Source: Rhizobiales bacterium dw_265
GTDB taxonomy: Bacteria > Pseudomonadota > Alphaproteobacteria > Micropepsales > Micropepsaceae
NCBI GenBank assembly: GCA_018449595.1
Contig: JAAVUU010000001.1
Location: 496,001 to 560,000 of the forward strand
Direction of reading: 5' to 3'
Length of the DNA: 64,000 nt
Below are positions 54,233 through 61,253 of this stretch, piece after piece; position 1 is the first letter of the stretch, and the number at the start of each line of letters is the position of its first letter. The notes beneath the pieces were generated by a model that did no database searches, had not been told where the DNA came from, and saw only the letters and a list, made by a program, of their open reading frames with translations. Made by a program: the position numbers and the translations under genes.

Positions 54233-54613
54233 ATGACCACCGAGACCAACGGCGCGGCGCGCATCCGCCGCCTCAATGACATTGCGCGCCGGATTCCCGC
54301 GCTTGCCAATGCCACCTGGTTGATGACGCGCGGCGTAAACGCCCTTCTCATCGGAGACGATCCGGCCGACCTGCCGGACGATCTCCACAACCGCGTCGCC
54401 CTGCTCTACCAGACCATCGCCGGCTACGACCGTTTCAGCGAACGGAACGATCCGCACGGCGAACATGATTTCGGGGACTTCGAATTCCTGGGGCACGCGC
54501 TCTATTTCAAGATCGATTATTACCATCCCGGGCGCGACGTCCTCTCACCGGACCCCTCGAACATTGAGCTCTGCCGGCGGGTGCTGACCATCATGCTGGT
54601 CGAGGAATATTGA
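54233..54613 (+). CDS. DUF3768 family protein
   Basis: The 126-residue protein matches DUF3768: RIRRLNDIARRIPALANATW, FSERNDPHGEHDFGDFEF and GHALYFKIDYY. The family is confined mostly to alphaproteobacterial plasmids and integrative elements; its function is unknown. It is followed by a strong terminator. Confidence 0.88.
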   Translation: MTTETNGAARIRRLNDIARRIPALANATWLMTRGVNALLIGDDPADLPDDLHNRVALLYQTIAGYDRFSERNDPHGEHDFGDFEFLGHALYFKIDYYHPGRDVLSPDPSNIELCRRVLTIMLVEEY

Positions 54614-54638
54614 CCTCGATCCGGACTTGCGCCGTCCC

Positions 54639-54672
54639 GAGCCGCCCCTGCCCAGCAGGGGCGGCTCTTTTT
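54639..54672 (+). terminator. Rho-independent terminator
   Basis: GAGCCGCCCCTG (54639-54650) pairs with CAGGGGCGGCTC (54656-54667), then TTTTT. It ends the DUF3768 transcript before leader copy 3. Confidence 0.9.
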
Positions 54673-54693
54673 CTGGGCCCGGCTGCGGCCGGA

Positions 54694-54773
54694 GAGGAAG
54701 AGGAGGGCGGGAAGCGGGAAGCGGGTTCATGGGCGAGAGAGAGGCTCTCGCCGGCCCGCGCCGGAGCCCCGCC
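54694..54773 (+). promoter_or_regulatory. Recurring accessory leader, copy 3
   Basis: GAGGAAGAGG (54694-54703) and CGAGAGAGAGG (54734-54744) lie 40 nt apart, upstream of the amidoligase ATG. GAGAG..CTCTCGCC within it can form a small hairpin. The 3' block shared by copies 1 and 2 is absent. Confidence 0.5.
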
Positions 54774-56324
54774 ATGATACCTGCAACCCGCCCAGCGGCC
54801 AAAGCCAGACCGTCATCCATCGCCTTCAGCGTCTTGCGGACGATCCGCGACGCCCTTCGCGACACCGACAATGAGGAGCCCAGCCACGATGAATGGCTCG
54901 CCCTCAACCGAAAAATCGAAGCCGTGATCGACGCGTGCCGCCGGGGGCGCGATGGCGTGATCCGCTGGTTCGAAAACCTCACCGGCGTCGATCTCTTTCG
55001 CTGCGAAGTCTGCGAGACCTACAAGGATGTCGCGGGCAGCACGGTGCTCAGCAATCGCCGTCTCTGCGACGATTGCCACAGCACCCACAGCCTCTGCGAG
55101 GACTGCGACGCGTTGGTGCATGATGATGACGGGCGATGGGTCTGCAACGATGCCCGTCGGGTCTGCGACTCCTGCGCCGAAGACTACCCTTCCTGTTCCT
55201 GCTGCGATTATGAGGGCCATCGCGACAACATGCACCGCGACCACGGCGCCTGGTATTGCGACAATCATGTTCCCAGCGAGGACGACGACGAGGATGGCGA
55301 CGGCGTCCTCAGCGCCGAAGCCGATGTCACCCAGGAATATCATGGCCGCCCCTGGCTGGCCCTGCCCGGTGAAATCACCGACGGTCACGGCAATCGCAAA
55401 TCGGCCCGGCCGACCATGTGGCTGGGCTTCGAACTGGAAGTCGTGGCGCGGGACGGCCGTTGGGCCGCCGTCCACGCCATCCAGACCGCGCTAGGCAAGC
55501 GCGGCATCATCAAGAATGACGGCAGCATCCCGGAGGACGGCTTTGAGATCGTCTCGCTGCCCGCCACGCTCGCCTATCACCAGGCCGGCTGGGGCGACGC
55601 GTTCTTCGTCACCCTCGCGGCCCATGCCCGCGGCTGGGACGAGAAATCCTGCGGCATGCACGTTCACATGTCGCGCGACGCGCTGACGCCCTTGCAGATT
55701 GCCCGGCTCCAGGTCTTCGTCAATGGCGACGGATTGCACGTCAACAACCGCGCCTTCATCGAGAAGATCGCCGGTCGCGGCGCCACAGATTATTGCCGTC
55801 ATTACGACAAGCGGCTGACCGACTGCGCCCCGGTGATCGAGCGCCACACGCCGATGAAGCCGGTGAACTATGACGAGGATTGCCGGTGCGCCGCCTGCGT
55901 CATCCAGCGCGACGCTTATGAGCGCGCGCTTGAGGCGTCCCGCGGCAGCGAGGCCCTGCGCCACCAGTTCCGCCAGATGCACCGCGCCAATGACGGACGG
56001 CTTTCGCGTCTCTGCAAAGACCGGCGCAACCATGACCGCTACCAGGCGATCAACCTGCAGGCCGAGAAGACGATCGAATGGCGCATCTTCCAGTCGAACG
56101 TCTCCAGGCTCGGCTTCCTCAAAAATCTGGAGTTCTGCCACGCCGCCGCGAAGTTCTGCGCCGACGCCGGCAATACCGGGCTTCACAGCGACAACTTCCT
56201 GGCCTGGATCGACCGAAGGCGTGGCGAATACCCCAATCTGGTGCGCTGGGCGGTGCGCGAGCGATTGATCGCCCGGCGGCATGCCGACGCCCCCGGCGCC
56301 GTCGCGCCCGCGATCGCGGCGTGA
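54774..56324 (+). CDS. Cysteine-cluster amidoligase (COOH-NH2 ligase, Amidoligase_2-like)
   Basis: Residues ~77-165 hold about twelve cysteines in C-x2-C pairs (CEVC, CDDC, CEDC, CDSC, CSCC), suggesting several zinc ribbons or knuckles. Residues ~215-470 match the amidoligase fold related to glutamine synthetase: WLGFELEVV at 217-224, KNDGSIPEDGFEIVSLP at 247-263, CGMHVHMSRDAL at 293-304 and TIEWRIFQSN near 450. Such enzymes use ATP to join a carboxylate to an amine, often on proteins or peptides. A class II glutamine amidotransferase follows 10 nt later, a pairing known in predicted peptide-modification systems. The zinc region probably recognises the target. Confidence 0.8.
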   Translation: MIPATRPAAKARPSSIAFSVLRTIRDALRDTDNEEPSHDEWLALNRKIEAVIDACRRGRDGVIRWFENLTGVDLFRCEVCETYKDVAGSTVLSNRRLCDDCHSTHSLCEDCDALVHDDDGRWVCNDARRVCDSCAEDYPSCSCCDYEGHRDNMHRDHGAWYCDNHVPSEDDDEDGDGVLSAEADVTQEYHGRPWLALPGEITDGHGNRKSARPTMWLGFELEVVARDGRWAAVHAIQTALGKRGIIKNDGSIPEDGFEIVSLPATLAYHQAGWGDAFFVTLAAHARGWDEKSCGMHVHMSRDALTPLQIARLQVFVNGDGLHVNNRAFIEKIAGRGATDYCRHYDKRLTDCAPVIERHTPMKPVNYDEDCRCAACVIQRDAYERALEASRGSEALRHQFRQMHRANDGRLSRLCKDRRNHDRYQAINLQAEKTIEWRIFQSNVSRLGFLKNLEFCHAAAKFCADAGNTGLHSDNFLAWIDRRRGEYPNLVRWAVRERLIARRHADAPGAVAPAIAA

Positions 56325-56334
56325 GGTGGCTGCC

Positions 56335-57168
56335 ATGTGCCTCATCGCCTTCGCCGCGCAGGATCGCGGCCAGATCCCCGACAACCATCTCGCCTGGGCC
56401 CATGCCCGCAACGACGATTCCTGGGGAATCATGTTCCCCGAGGACGGGCATGTGCGGCTCTTGCGCGACGTGAGCGACCATGCCGCCTTTTGCAAGGTCT
56501 GGAATGGCTCGCCGCGGCAACGACCGATCGCGGCGCATTTCCGGTACGGCACCAGCGGCAGCATGACGGCCGCCATGGCCCACCCCTTTCCCGTCCTGGA
56601 GGACGAAGGCGGGGTGACGCTCGCCGTCATGCACAATGGCGTCATGTCCTGTGTCGCCGATCAGGGCGCGCTGTCGGATACCGCGGTCTTCATCCGCGAC
56701 GTCCTCCAGCCCCAGCTCGAGGCCAGGCCCGACCTCATCGAGGTCGAGGGTTGGCGCGAGGCGATGGGCGCGATCCTGGGAATGGAGAACAAGCTCCTCC
56801 TCATGCGCGGCGACGGTGAAGCCTTCCTGGTCAATGGCTGGCAAGGCCATTTCGAGGACGGTGTCTGGTACAGCAACAGCTATTCCATCGAGCCGCCCAA
56901 GCCGAGGCTGCTCGACCTCGATAGCTATGGCGCTTTCGGCGGCGGCGGCCGGTCGCACCACGACCAGGGCGAACTGTTCCGCCAGGCGCCGCGCGGCGAA
57001 GTGACGATCCGCAGGCCTTACGCCGATCCACTCGAAGATCTCGACGAGGGGATCGAGCCCTGCCCGCGCCTGTTCGAGATGTCGGAGACGGAAATCTACC
57101 ACTACGTCCTCGACAACTCCCCCGAAGACGTGACGGACGCCATCCTCGAGATGCTCTGCGGCCGCTGA
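56335..57168 (+). CDS. Class II glutamine amidotransferase (Ntn hydrolase)
   Basis: The ATG at 56335 puts cysteine at position 2 (MCLIAFAAQ), the N-terminal nucleophile of class II amidotransferases after Met removal. Further family signatures are NDDSWGIMFPEDG, HFRYGTSGSM and VMHNGVMS. The enzyme would release ammonia from glutamine. Only 10 nt separate it from the amidoligase gene, so it probably supplies ammonia to that ligase or works on the same product. A longer in-frame start at 56281 would bury the nucleophile and is rejected. Confidence 0.88.
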   Translation: MCLIAFAAQDRGQIPDNHLAWAHARNDDSWGIMFPEDGHVRLLRDVSDHAAFCKVWNGSPRQRPIAAHFRYGTSGSMTAAMAHPFPVLEDEGGVTLAVMHNGVMSCVADQGALSDTAVFIRDVLQPQLEARPDLIEVEGWREAMGAILGMENKLLLMRGDGEAFLVNGWQGHFEDGVWYSNSYSIEPPKPRLLDLDSYGAFGGGGRSHHDQGELFRQAPRGEVTIRRPYADPLEDLDEGIEPCPRLFEMSETEIYHYVLDNSPEDVTDAILEMLCGR

Positions 57169-57176
57169 CCAGACGG

Positions 57177-57204
57177 CCCGGCCTGGACGCGCGCCCAGGC
57201 CGGG
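57177..57204 (+). terminator. GC-rich hairpin after the amidotransferase
   Basis: CCCGGCCTGG (57177-57186) pairs with CCAGGCCGGG (57195-57204). The T-run is poor, so termination or mRNA stabilisation are both possible. Confidence 0.45.
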
Positions 57205-57241
57205 ATTCGTTCCCATGCGCGCTTTTCCAAGGAGACTATCC

Positions 57242-57421
57242 ATGCACTTGAAACTCACAGCCTTCCTGCATTCCGATGACCGCTACACCTGGCGCACCCT
57301 GCCCGCCATCCTCCGCGGCGGTTTCATGCTGCAGGATGTGCTGGAGGCGCTCAAGGCGGCGCCGACCGCCTACGAAGTTCGCCTCGGTCAGGAGGGCGAT
57401 CTGTACCTCAAAGCCGCCTGA
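57242..57421 (+). CDS. Small protein of unknown function
   Basis: A 59-residue protein (HLKLTAFLHSDDRYTWRTLP; FMLQDVLEALKAAPTAYEVR) with AAGGAG upstream of the ATG at 57242. Short soluble proteins of this type accompany the plasmid gene train; the family is not recognised. Hairpins flank it on both sides. Confidence 0.55.
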   Translation: MHLKLTAFLHSDDRYTWRTLPAILRGGFMLQDVLEALKAAPTAYEVRLGQEGDLYLKAA

Positions 57422-57439
57422 TCCACCTGCGACGTCCGG

Positions 57440-57465
57440 GGGCTCTCGCGGCGACGCGAGAGCCC
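57440..57465 (+). other. Perfect 11-bp hairpin with GNRA loop
   Basis: GGGCTCTCGCG (57440-57450), GCGA tetraloop, CGCGAGAGCCC (57455-57465). The GNRA loop favours a stable RNA hairpin. No T-run follows. Confidence 0.55.
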
Positions 57466-57484
57466 CTCGCTTTCCATCCATCCC

Positions 57485-57512
57485 AAGGCCCGGCCCGCGC
57501 GCCGGGCCTTTT
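57485..57512 (+). terminator. Rho-independent terminator
   Basis: AAGGCCCGGC (57485-57494) pairs with GCCGGGCCTT (57501-57510), followed by TT. Together with the hairpin before it, it separates the 59-aa gene from the zinc-ribbon gene. Confidence 0.65.
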
Positions 57513-57529
57513 CGTTTCGGAGACACACC

Positions 57530-57838
57530 ATGAAGAATTCCGAATTGCTTCTGCGACTGCCCAGTTCGCTTAAGGGCCTCGACCGGCAGCGCCATTATGT
57601 TCTGAGCCTCCTCACCCAGAAAACTCCCTGTCCCAACTGCGGCACGCTGCAGGACTTCTTCGAGGGCGCGGGGATCGAGATCGACGACTGGGAGGATCGC
57701 GCCGGCGGCACGCCATGCCGCTGCGTCTCTTGCGGGCGCGGCCTTATATATGTGGTGCCGATGTTCGCCATTCTCGCGCGACGGGCATGGTTCTGGGAAC
57801 TGATCCCGATCTCCCCGAAGGACGGGGGCGCATCATGA
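57530..57838 (+). CDS. Small zinc-ribbon-like protein
   Basis: The 102-residue protein has two cysteine pairs, C34-x2-C37 (TPCPNCGTL) and C65-x2-C68 (RCVSCGRGL), forming a probable zinc ribbon, and a hydrophobic C-terminal stretch (GLIYVVPMFAILARRAWFWE). Family not recognised. Its stop overlaps the start of the next gene (ATGA). Confidence 0.65.
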   Translation: MKNSELLLRLPSSLKGLDRQRHYVLSLLTQKTPCPNCGTLQDFFEGAGIEIDDWEDRAGGTPCRCVSCGRGLIYVVPMFAILARRAWFWELIPISPKDGGAS

Positions 57839-58338
57839 AAGCCTTCATCGCCACCGTGGACCTTGTGATCAACGCCCAGAATTGGGCGGATGCCTGCAAT
57901 GCCCTGCAACGGCTGCTCACCACCCAGGGCATGTACGCCGGCGCGCATTCCGTGTTGATCGATTGGGCCTATATCCCGGCACAGCGCCAATCCTCCGGCG
58001 CCTGGCCGAAAGCCGTCACGCTTTCCACCGACTGGCTCAAGACGCATGTCGGTGAACGCGACGCCAGCCTCCTGTTGCCGTCTCACCAGCATGTCGAACC
58101 CATGCTGATCCTCAGCAATGCCCATCTCAATCCCGACATGCGCCGCAAGCTCGAATCCCTCGCGCCAGGCGTCATCGAATATGACTGGGGCTGGATCGTT
58201 CACACTAGCAAGACATTCGAAGAAGACCTCGCGCCCCTCGCGCCCCTCATCGCGTTTGCGCGGGAGCAGGGCTGCCCCTGGATCAAGTTCGACCGGGACG
58301 CACCGCTGCTCGAATTCCTGCCCGTGTTCCGCTGGTGA
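57835..58338 (+). CDS. Accessory-element protein of unknown function
   Basis: The 167-residue soluble protein begins MKAFIATVDLVINAQNWADA and contains SVLIDWAYIPAQ and DWGWIVHTSKTFEEDLAPLA. Similar proteins occur on alphaproteobacterial plasmids next to zinc-ribbon genes, but I cannot name the family with confidence. It is translationally coupled to the preceding gene by an ATGA overlap. Confidence 0.65.
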   Translation: MKAFIATVDLVINAQNWADACNALQRLLTTQGMYAGAHSVLIDWAYIPAQRQSSGAWPKAVTLSTDWLKTHVGERDASLLLPSHQHVEPMLILSNAHLNPDMRRKLESLAPGVIEYDWGWIVHTSKTFEEDLAPLAPLIAFAREQGCPWIKFDRDAPLLEFLPVFRW

Positions 58339-58400
58339 CAAGCAGCGCGGCCGCAACCCGCACCTGGAGCGGCCGGTGCCCGGCGGCACCGGTTCAGCGA

Positions 58401-58498
58401 GAGAAAGAGGATGGCGGGGTCAAGTGAACTCGGGCGCATAGCGAGCGACCGAGCGCAGCCCGCGGGGCGGTTCTCCTCTTCTGTCCCGCACCCACCTC
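58401..58498 (+). promoter_or_regulatory. Recurring accessory leader, degenerate copy 4
   Basis: GAGAAAGAGG (58401-58410) and CGAGCGACCGAG (58442-58453) occupy the same relative positions (41 nt) as the two motifs in copies 1-3, with mismatches. It precedes a terminator and the DUF6878 gene. Confidence 0.3.
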
Positions 58499-58530
58499 GG
58501 CGCCCGGCATCGTGCCGGGCGCCTCTTTTT
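58499..58530 (+). terminator. Terminator or attenuator in the leader of the DUF6878 gene
   Basis: GGCGCCCGGCA (58499-58509), TCG loop, TGCCGGGCGCC (58513-58523), then TCTTTTT. It lies only 13 nt before the ATG of the next gene and overlaps its ribosome-site region. An attenuator is as likely as the end of a transcript. Confidence 0.8.
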
Positions 58531-58542
58531 CAGGAGCGAACG

Positions 58543-59016
58543 ATGACAAAGACACGCACCCAGGATTTCGGCGCGATGATGAGAGAGGTATTGGCCGCGT
58601 TCAGCCGTCAACACCGGCTCGAAGGCGACGTCTTTCCCCGCAACAAGGCCGCGCTGCTCGCTGCGCTGCGCGCCAGGGGCATCACCCTGGTGATAGCCGA
58701 TTTTGATGGCGGCGGCGACGACGGCCAGATCGAGCGGATCACCGTCCATGCCAACGACGCCGAAATCCCGATGCCCGCCGGCGACGTGGAATTTGCCATG
58801 GTCGAGGGCCATCCCGAAGAAGTCACGGCGAGGACGATCACCCTCGAAATGGCCGTCGAGCACCTCTGCTACGACGTGCTGCGGCTCGCGCAGCCCGGCT
58901 GGGAGAACGGTGACGGCGCCTTCGGCCAGGTGCGCTTCGACGTGGCCGCGCAAATGATCGTCCTCGGCTTCAACGGCCGCTACACGACGTCCGACTTTTC
59001 CCAACACACCTATTGA
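58543..59016 (+). CDS. DUF6878-like accessory protein
   Basis: The 157-residue acidic protein (NKAALLAALRARGITLVIAD; GDDGQIERITVHANDAEIP; DGAFGQVRFDVAAQMIVL) resembles DUF6878 proteins of alphaproteobacterial plasmids. Function unknown. CAGGAG precedes the ATG, immediately after a hairpin with a T-run. The next gene is 10 nt away. Confidence 0.75.
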   Translation: MTKTRTQDFGAMMREVLAAFSRQHRLEGDVFPRNKAALLAALRARGITLVIADFDGGGDDGQIERITVHANDAEIPMPAGDVEFAMVEGHPEEVTARTITLEMAVEHLCYDVLRLAQPGWENGDGAFGQVRFDVAAQMIVLGFNGRYTTSDFSQHTY

Positions 59017-59026
59017 GGAGACCGCT

Positions 59027-59392
59027 ATGGGACATTGCTATCATCACGCACTTTCTTCGGTGAAGAAGTGGGGCGGGACGCCGGAAGATTTCCTGCCGCT
59101 GCACCAGTGGTTCGACGAGCCCTCAAAGCTGATCGTCGCCGATTTCCGGCACCGCGCGCTGCGCCACCACGCCGAAGGCATCTTCATGCTGGAGCGCTTC
59201 TTCGGGCCGGTGCGCAGGATCGCCACCGGACGCCTGGTGCCGGTGCGCTTCATCGGCGAGCAGCATGTCCGCGAGGATCTGGGCTTCATTCCCAGCTTCG
59301 CCGATTGGGTGCGCTGCATCCGTCCCGAACCCTGGATGGGCCGCGCCCAGCCCATTCACCGCGACGTCGACCCCTTCGCCGTCGCTGCCTGA
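59027..59392 (+). CDS. DUF6915-like accessory protein
   Basis: The 121-residue protein matches the DUF6915 pattern: GHCYHHALSSVKKWGG, LHQWFDEPSKLIVADFRHRA, LRHHAEGIFMLERFFG and FIPSFADWVRCIRPEPWMG. The conserved His pairs hint at metal binding, but no activity is known. It is encoded 10 nt after the DUF6878-like gene. Confidence 0.8.
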   Translation: MGHCYHHALSSVKKWGGTPEDFLPLHQWFDEPSKLIVADFRHRALRHHAEGIFMLERFFGPVRRIATGRLVPVRFIGEQHVREDLGFIPSFADWVRCIRPEPWMGRAQPIHRDVDPFAVAA

Positions 59393-59418
59393 TCACCTTC
59401 CACCACCAGGAGAAAGCC

Positions 59419-59958
59419 ATGGCCGAACATTTTGAAATCACGATTGTCCGCGAAGCCATTCCGGTCACCGACATCTCCCCCCTGGAATTGATGTTGCTGT
59501 CGCGGGTCTTCGTTGCCGTTTGCATCGAGGATGCCTGGTACTTCCACGCCATGCGGGCGCCCGGATGTTTTGCGATAGCGAAGCGGGCGGCGTGGCAGGA
59601 GGCGATCGACGCCACGCGAGACTTCGCCGGCACCGCCACCGACATCGTCTTCGACCAGATGTCAAAGGCATCCGGCGAAGAGATCGAGATCGACCTGATG
59701 GAAGTGGGCTGGGAGTTCCTGCTCCAGGACATCCTCCGTCGCTCCGCGACGCTGCGCTATGTGTCGGTCGTCTCCGTTTCCACCTGCTCGCGGATACGCG
59801 GCGACAGCTTCGGCGCCGGCGCCTGGCTCATCACACCAGACAAGGTCTTGGTCAATTCCACCGAAGCGATGATCAAGGACTTCCTGCAGGATGCCGGCAT
59901 CGCCCGCCAGCATGGATGGCTCGACTATCGAATGGAGCGCGCCGATGTCGCTCGATGA
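59419..59958 (+). CDS. Accessory-element protein of unknown function
   Basis: The 179-residue protein (HFEITIVREAIPVTDISPLE; EIDLMEVGWEFLLQDILRRS; RIRGDSFGAGAWLITPDKV) has no motif I recognise. The ATG at 59419 has AGGAGAAAG just upstream. It is part of a tightly packed run of small genes through 60955. Confidence 0.65.
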   Translation: MAEHFEITIVREAIPVTDISPLELMLLSRVFVAVCIEDAWYFHAMRAPGCFAIAKRAAWQEAIDATRDFAGTATDIVFDQMSKASGEEIEIDLMEVGWEFLLQDILRRSATLRYVSVVSVSTCSRIRGDSFGAGAWLITPDKVLVNSTEAMIKDFLQDAGIARQHGWLDYRMERADVAR

Positions 59959-60184
59959 ACTCGCAGCCTCGATCATGATGCGGCGCTACCGGATGCGCTT
60001 TGTCCCCGAACACAGGATCAAGCACGTTCCTTTCGCCCAACTGCGGATGCCGGTTCCCGGTGTGCTGCTGCGTCCGTTCTGGCGGACGGGCGCACTCGCC
60101 GGCTACGACCACTACCGCTTCTTCGTCAAACGCTGGCGGCAAATCCCACCGCCATCCCCCCGCCCCAACAAGAGGAGTCCGTGA
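59945..60184 (+). CDS. Small accessory protein
   Basis: A 79-residue basic protein (SLDELAASIMMRRYRMRFVP; GVLLRPFWRTGALAGYDHYR). It overlaps the preceding gene by 14 nt and the following gene by 1 nt, which supports translation from the ATG at 59945. Family unknown. Confidence 0.55.
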   Translation: MSLDELAASIMMRRYRMRFVPEHRIKHVPFAQLRMPVPGVLLRPFWRTGALAGYDHYRFFVKRWRQIPPPSPRPNKRSP

Positions 60185-60435
60185 TGCCGATCTTCCGCAT
60201 CGATACTGTCGTGTATGCCTCGCTGTATGTCCGCGCCGATGATGCGCCCCAGGCTGCGCGCCACGCCAAGGTGCTCGCCAACCGGCTGCTGGTGGTCCGC
60301 GACGCTGGCGGCTCGGAGGTTCCGATCTCAGCCTGCCGTTTCGACGATCCCGCCCTTCCCGACATCTCACTCGCGCCGGCCATGACCGTCATCGGTCCTG
60401 GCGACAATGACGAACCCGAACTGATGGGAGCCTGA
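60184..60435 (+). CDS. Small accessory protein
   Basis: An 83-residue protein (MPIFRIDTVVYASLYVRADD; QAARHAKVLANRLLVV) with alternating hydrophobic residues suggesting an alpha/beta fold. The ATG at 60184 overlaps the last base of the previous stop; AAGAGGAG lies just upstream. Family unknown. Confidence 0.6.
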   Translation: MPIFRIDTVVYASLYVRADDAPQAARHAKVLANRLLVVRDAGGSEVPISACRFDDPALPDISLAPAMTVIGPGDNDEPELMGA

Positions 60436-60437
60436 TC

Positions 60438-60683
60438 ATGATCCTCAATGCCTGGCAGAAATCTGTCGCACGGACCTACAGCGAGGGCGACTTCTCGCAT
60501 TTCGCCGACAAGGGCGAGATGGACGATGACGATCTCGCCGGATGCGGCGACTCGCTGTTCCGCTTCCTGATGACCGAACTCTCCGACCGCGAGGGTTGCG
60601 ATCGCGTCGAGACCGCCATCGGCCGCATCACCTGGGCCCGCAACCGGCTCGACGAGACGCTCGCCGGCCTGGAGGCACCATGA
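60438..60683 (+). CDS. Small acidic accessory protein
   Basis: An 81-residue helical, acidic protein (ARTYSEGDFSHFADKGEMDD; LTELSDREGCDRVETAIGRI-like). It is 2 nt after the preceding gene and overlaps the next by ATGA. Acidic small proteins on plasmids include DNA mimics, but nothing specific supports that here. Confidence 0.55.
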   Translation: MILNAWQKSVARTYSEGDFSHFADKGEMDDDDLAGCGDSLFRFLMTELSDREGCDRVETAIGRITWARNRLDETLAGLEAP

Positions 60684-60955
60684 CCAGCTTCCGGGTCTAT
60701 GGCTCGCATGGGGTGCTTGTCGTGGCCGCGATGTCCGGTCGCGTCCTCGCCTATGAGCCGGACGGTGATACCGATTATGCGGACATCTGCTTCTTCAATG
60801 TCGACGAATGGCGCCGGGCCTATCCGGGCGGGGTGCCCACCGTCATCGACGTTCTCGACATCGGCTATTGGACGCTGGATGGCGCCTATGAGCCGCCAGT
60901 CGAGGACTGGCGCAAGACGTGGCGTCCGCCCGCCGCCGCGCGGGTCGCAGACTGA
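60680..60955 (+). CDS. Small accessory protein
   Basis: A 91-residue protein (MTSFRVYGSHGVLVVAAMSG; YADICFFNVDEWRRAYPGGV; DILDIGYWTLDGAYEPP-like) with a beta-rich pattern. It is coupled to the preceding gene by an ATGA overlap and is the last of the dense run. Family unknown. Confidence 0.58.
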   Translation: MTSFRVYGSHGVLVVAAMSGRVLAYEPDGDTDYADICFFNVDEWRRAYPGGVPTVIDVLDIGYWTLDGAYEPPVEDWRKTWRPPAAARVAD

Positions 60956-61037
60956 TCTCCACCCCTGTCGGGGAAAGCGCGCAGGCGCGGCCTTCAAGAG
61001 GGCGATCTTGCCGGAGCCTGGCGGGCCAGCAATGGCA

Positions 61038-61102
61038 GGACACCGCTATTTTCCGCCGGCGCGTGCCGCGCCTTTGCATCGCGAAGCAAAATAGCGGTGT
61101 CC
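61038..61102. repeat. Perfect 15-bp inverted repeat
   Basis: GGACACCGCTATTTT (61038-61052) and AAAATAGCGGTGTCC (61088-61102) are separated by 35 nt in the 298-nt gene-free stretch 60956-61253. The AT-containing arms stand out in GC-rich surroundings. Possible roles are a recombinase or regulator site, or an insertion-element remnant. Confidence 0.7.
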
Positions 61103-61253
61103 CGCCCTCCTCCTCTGCGTTCCGGTCCTTCGGCCGCACGCCTTTTGAAAAAGGCGAGAGGTGCGGCCTCGGATGCAGTCCCGCCTTGCGGCCCCAGCAA
61201 GAGATCGCCGAAGGCCGCGCGGCTGGCGCGCGGTCCCGACAGAGGAGATCAAG

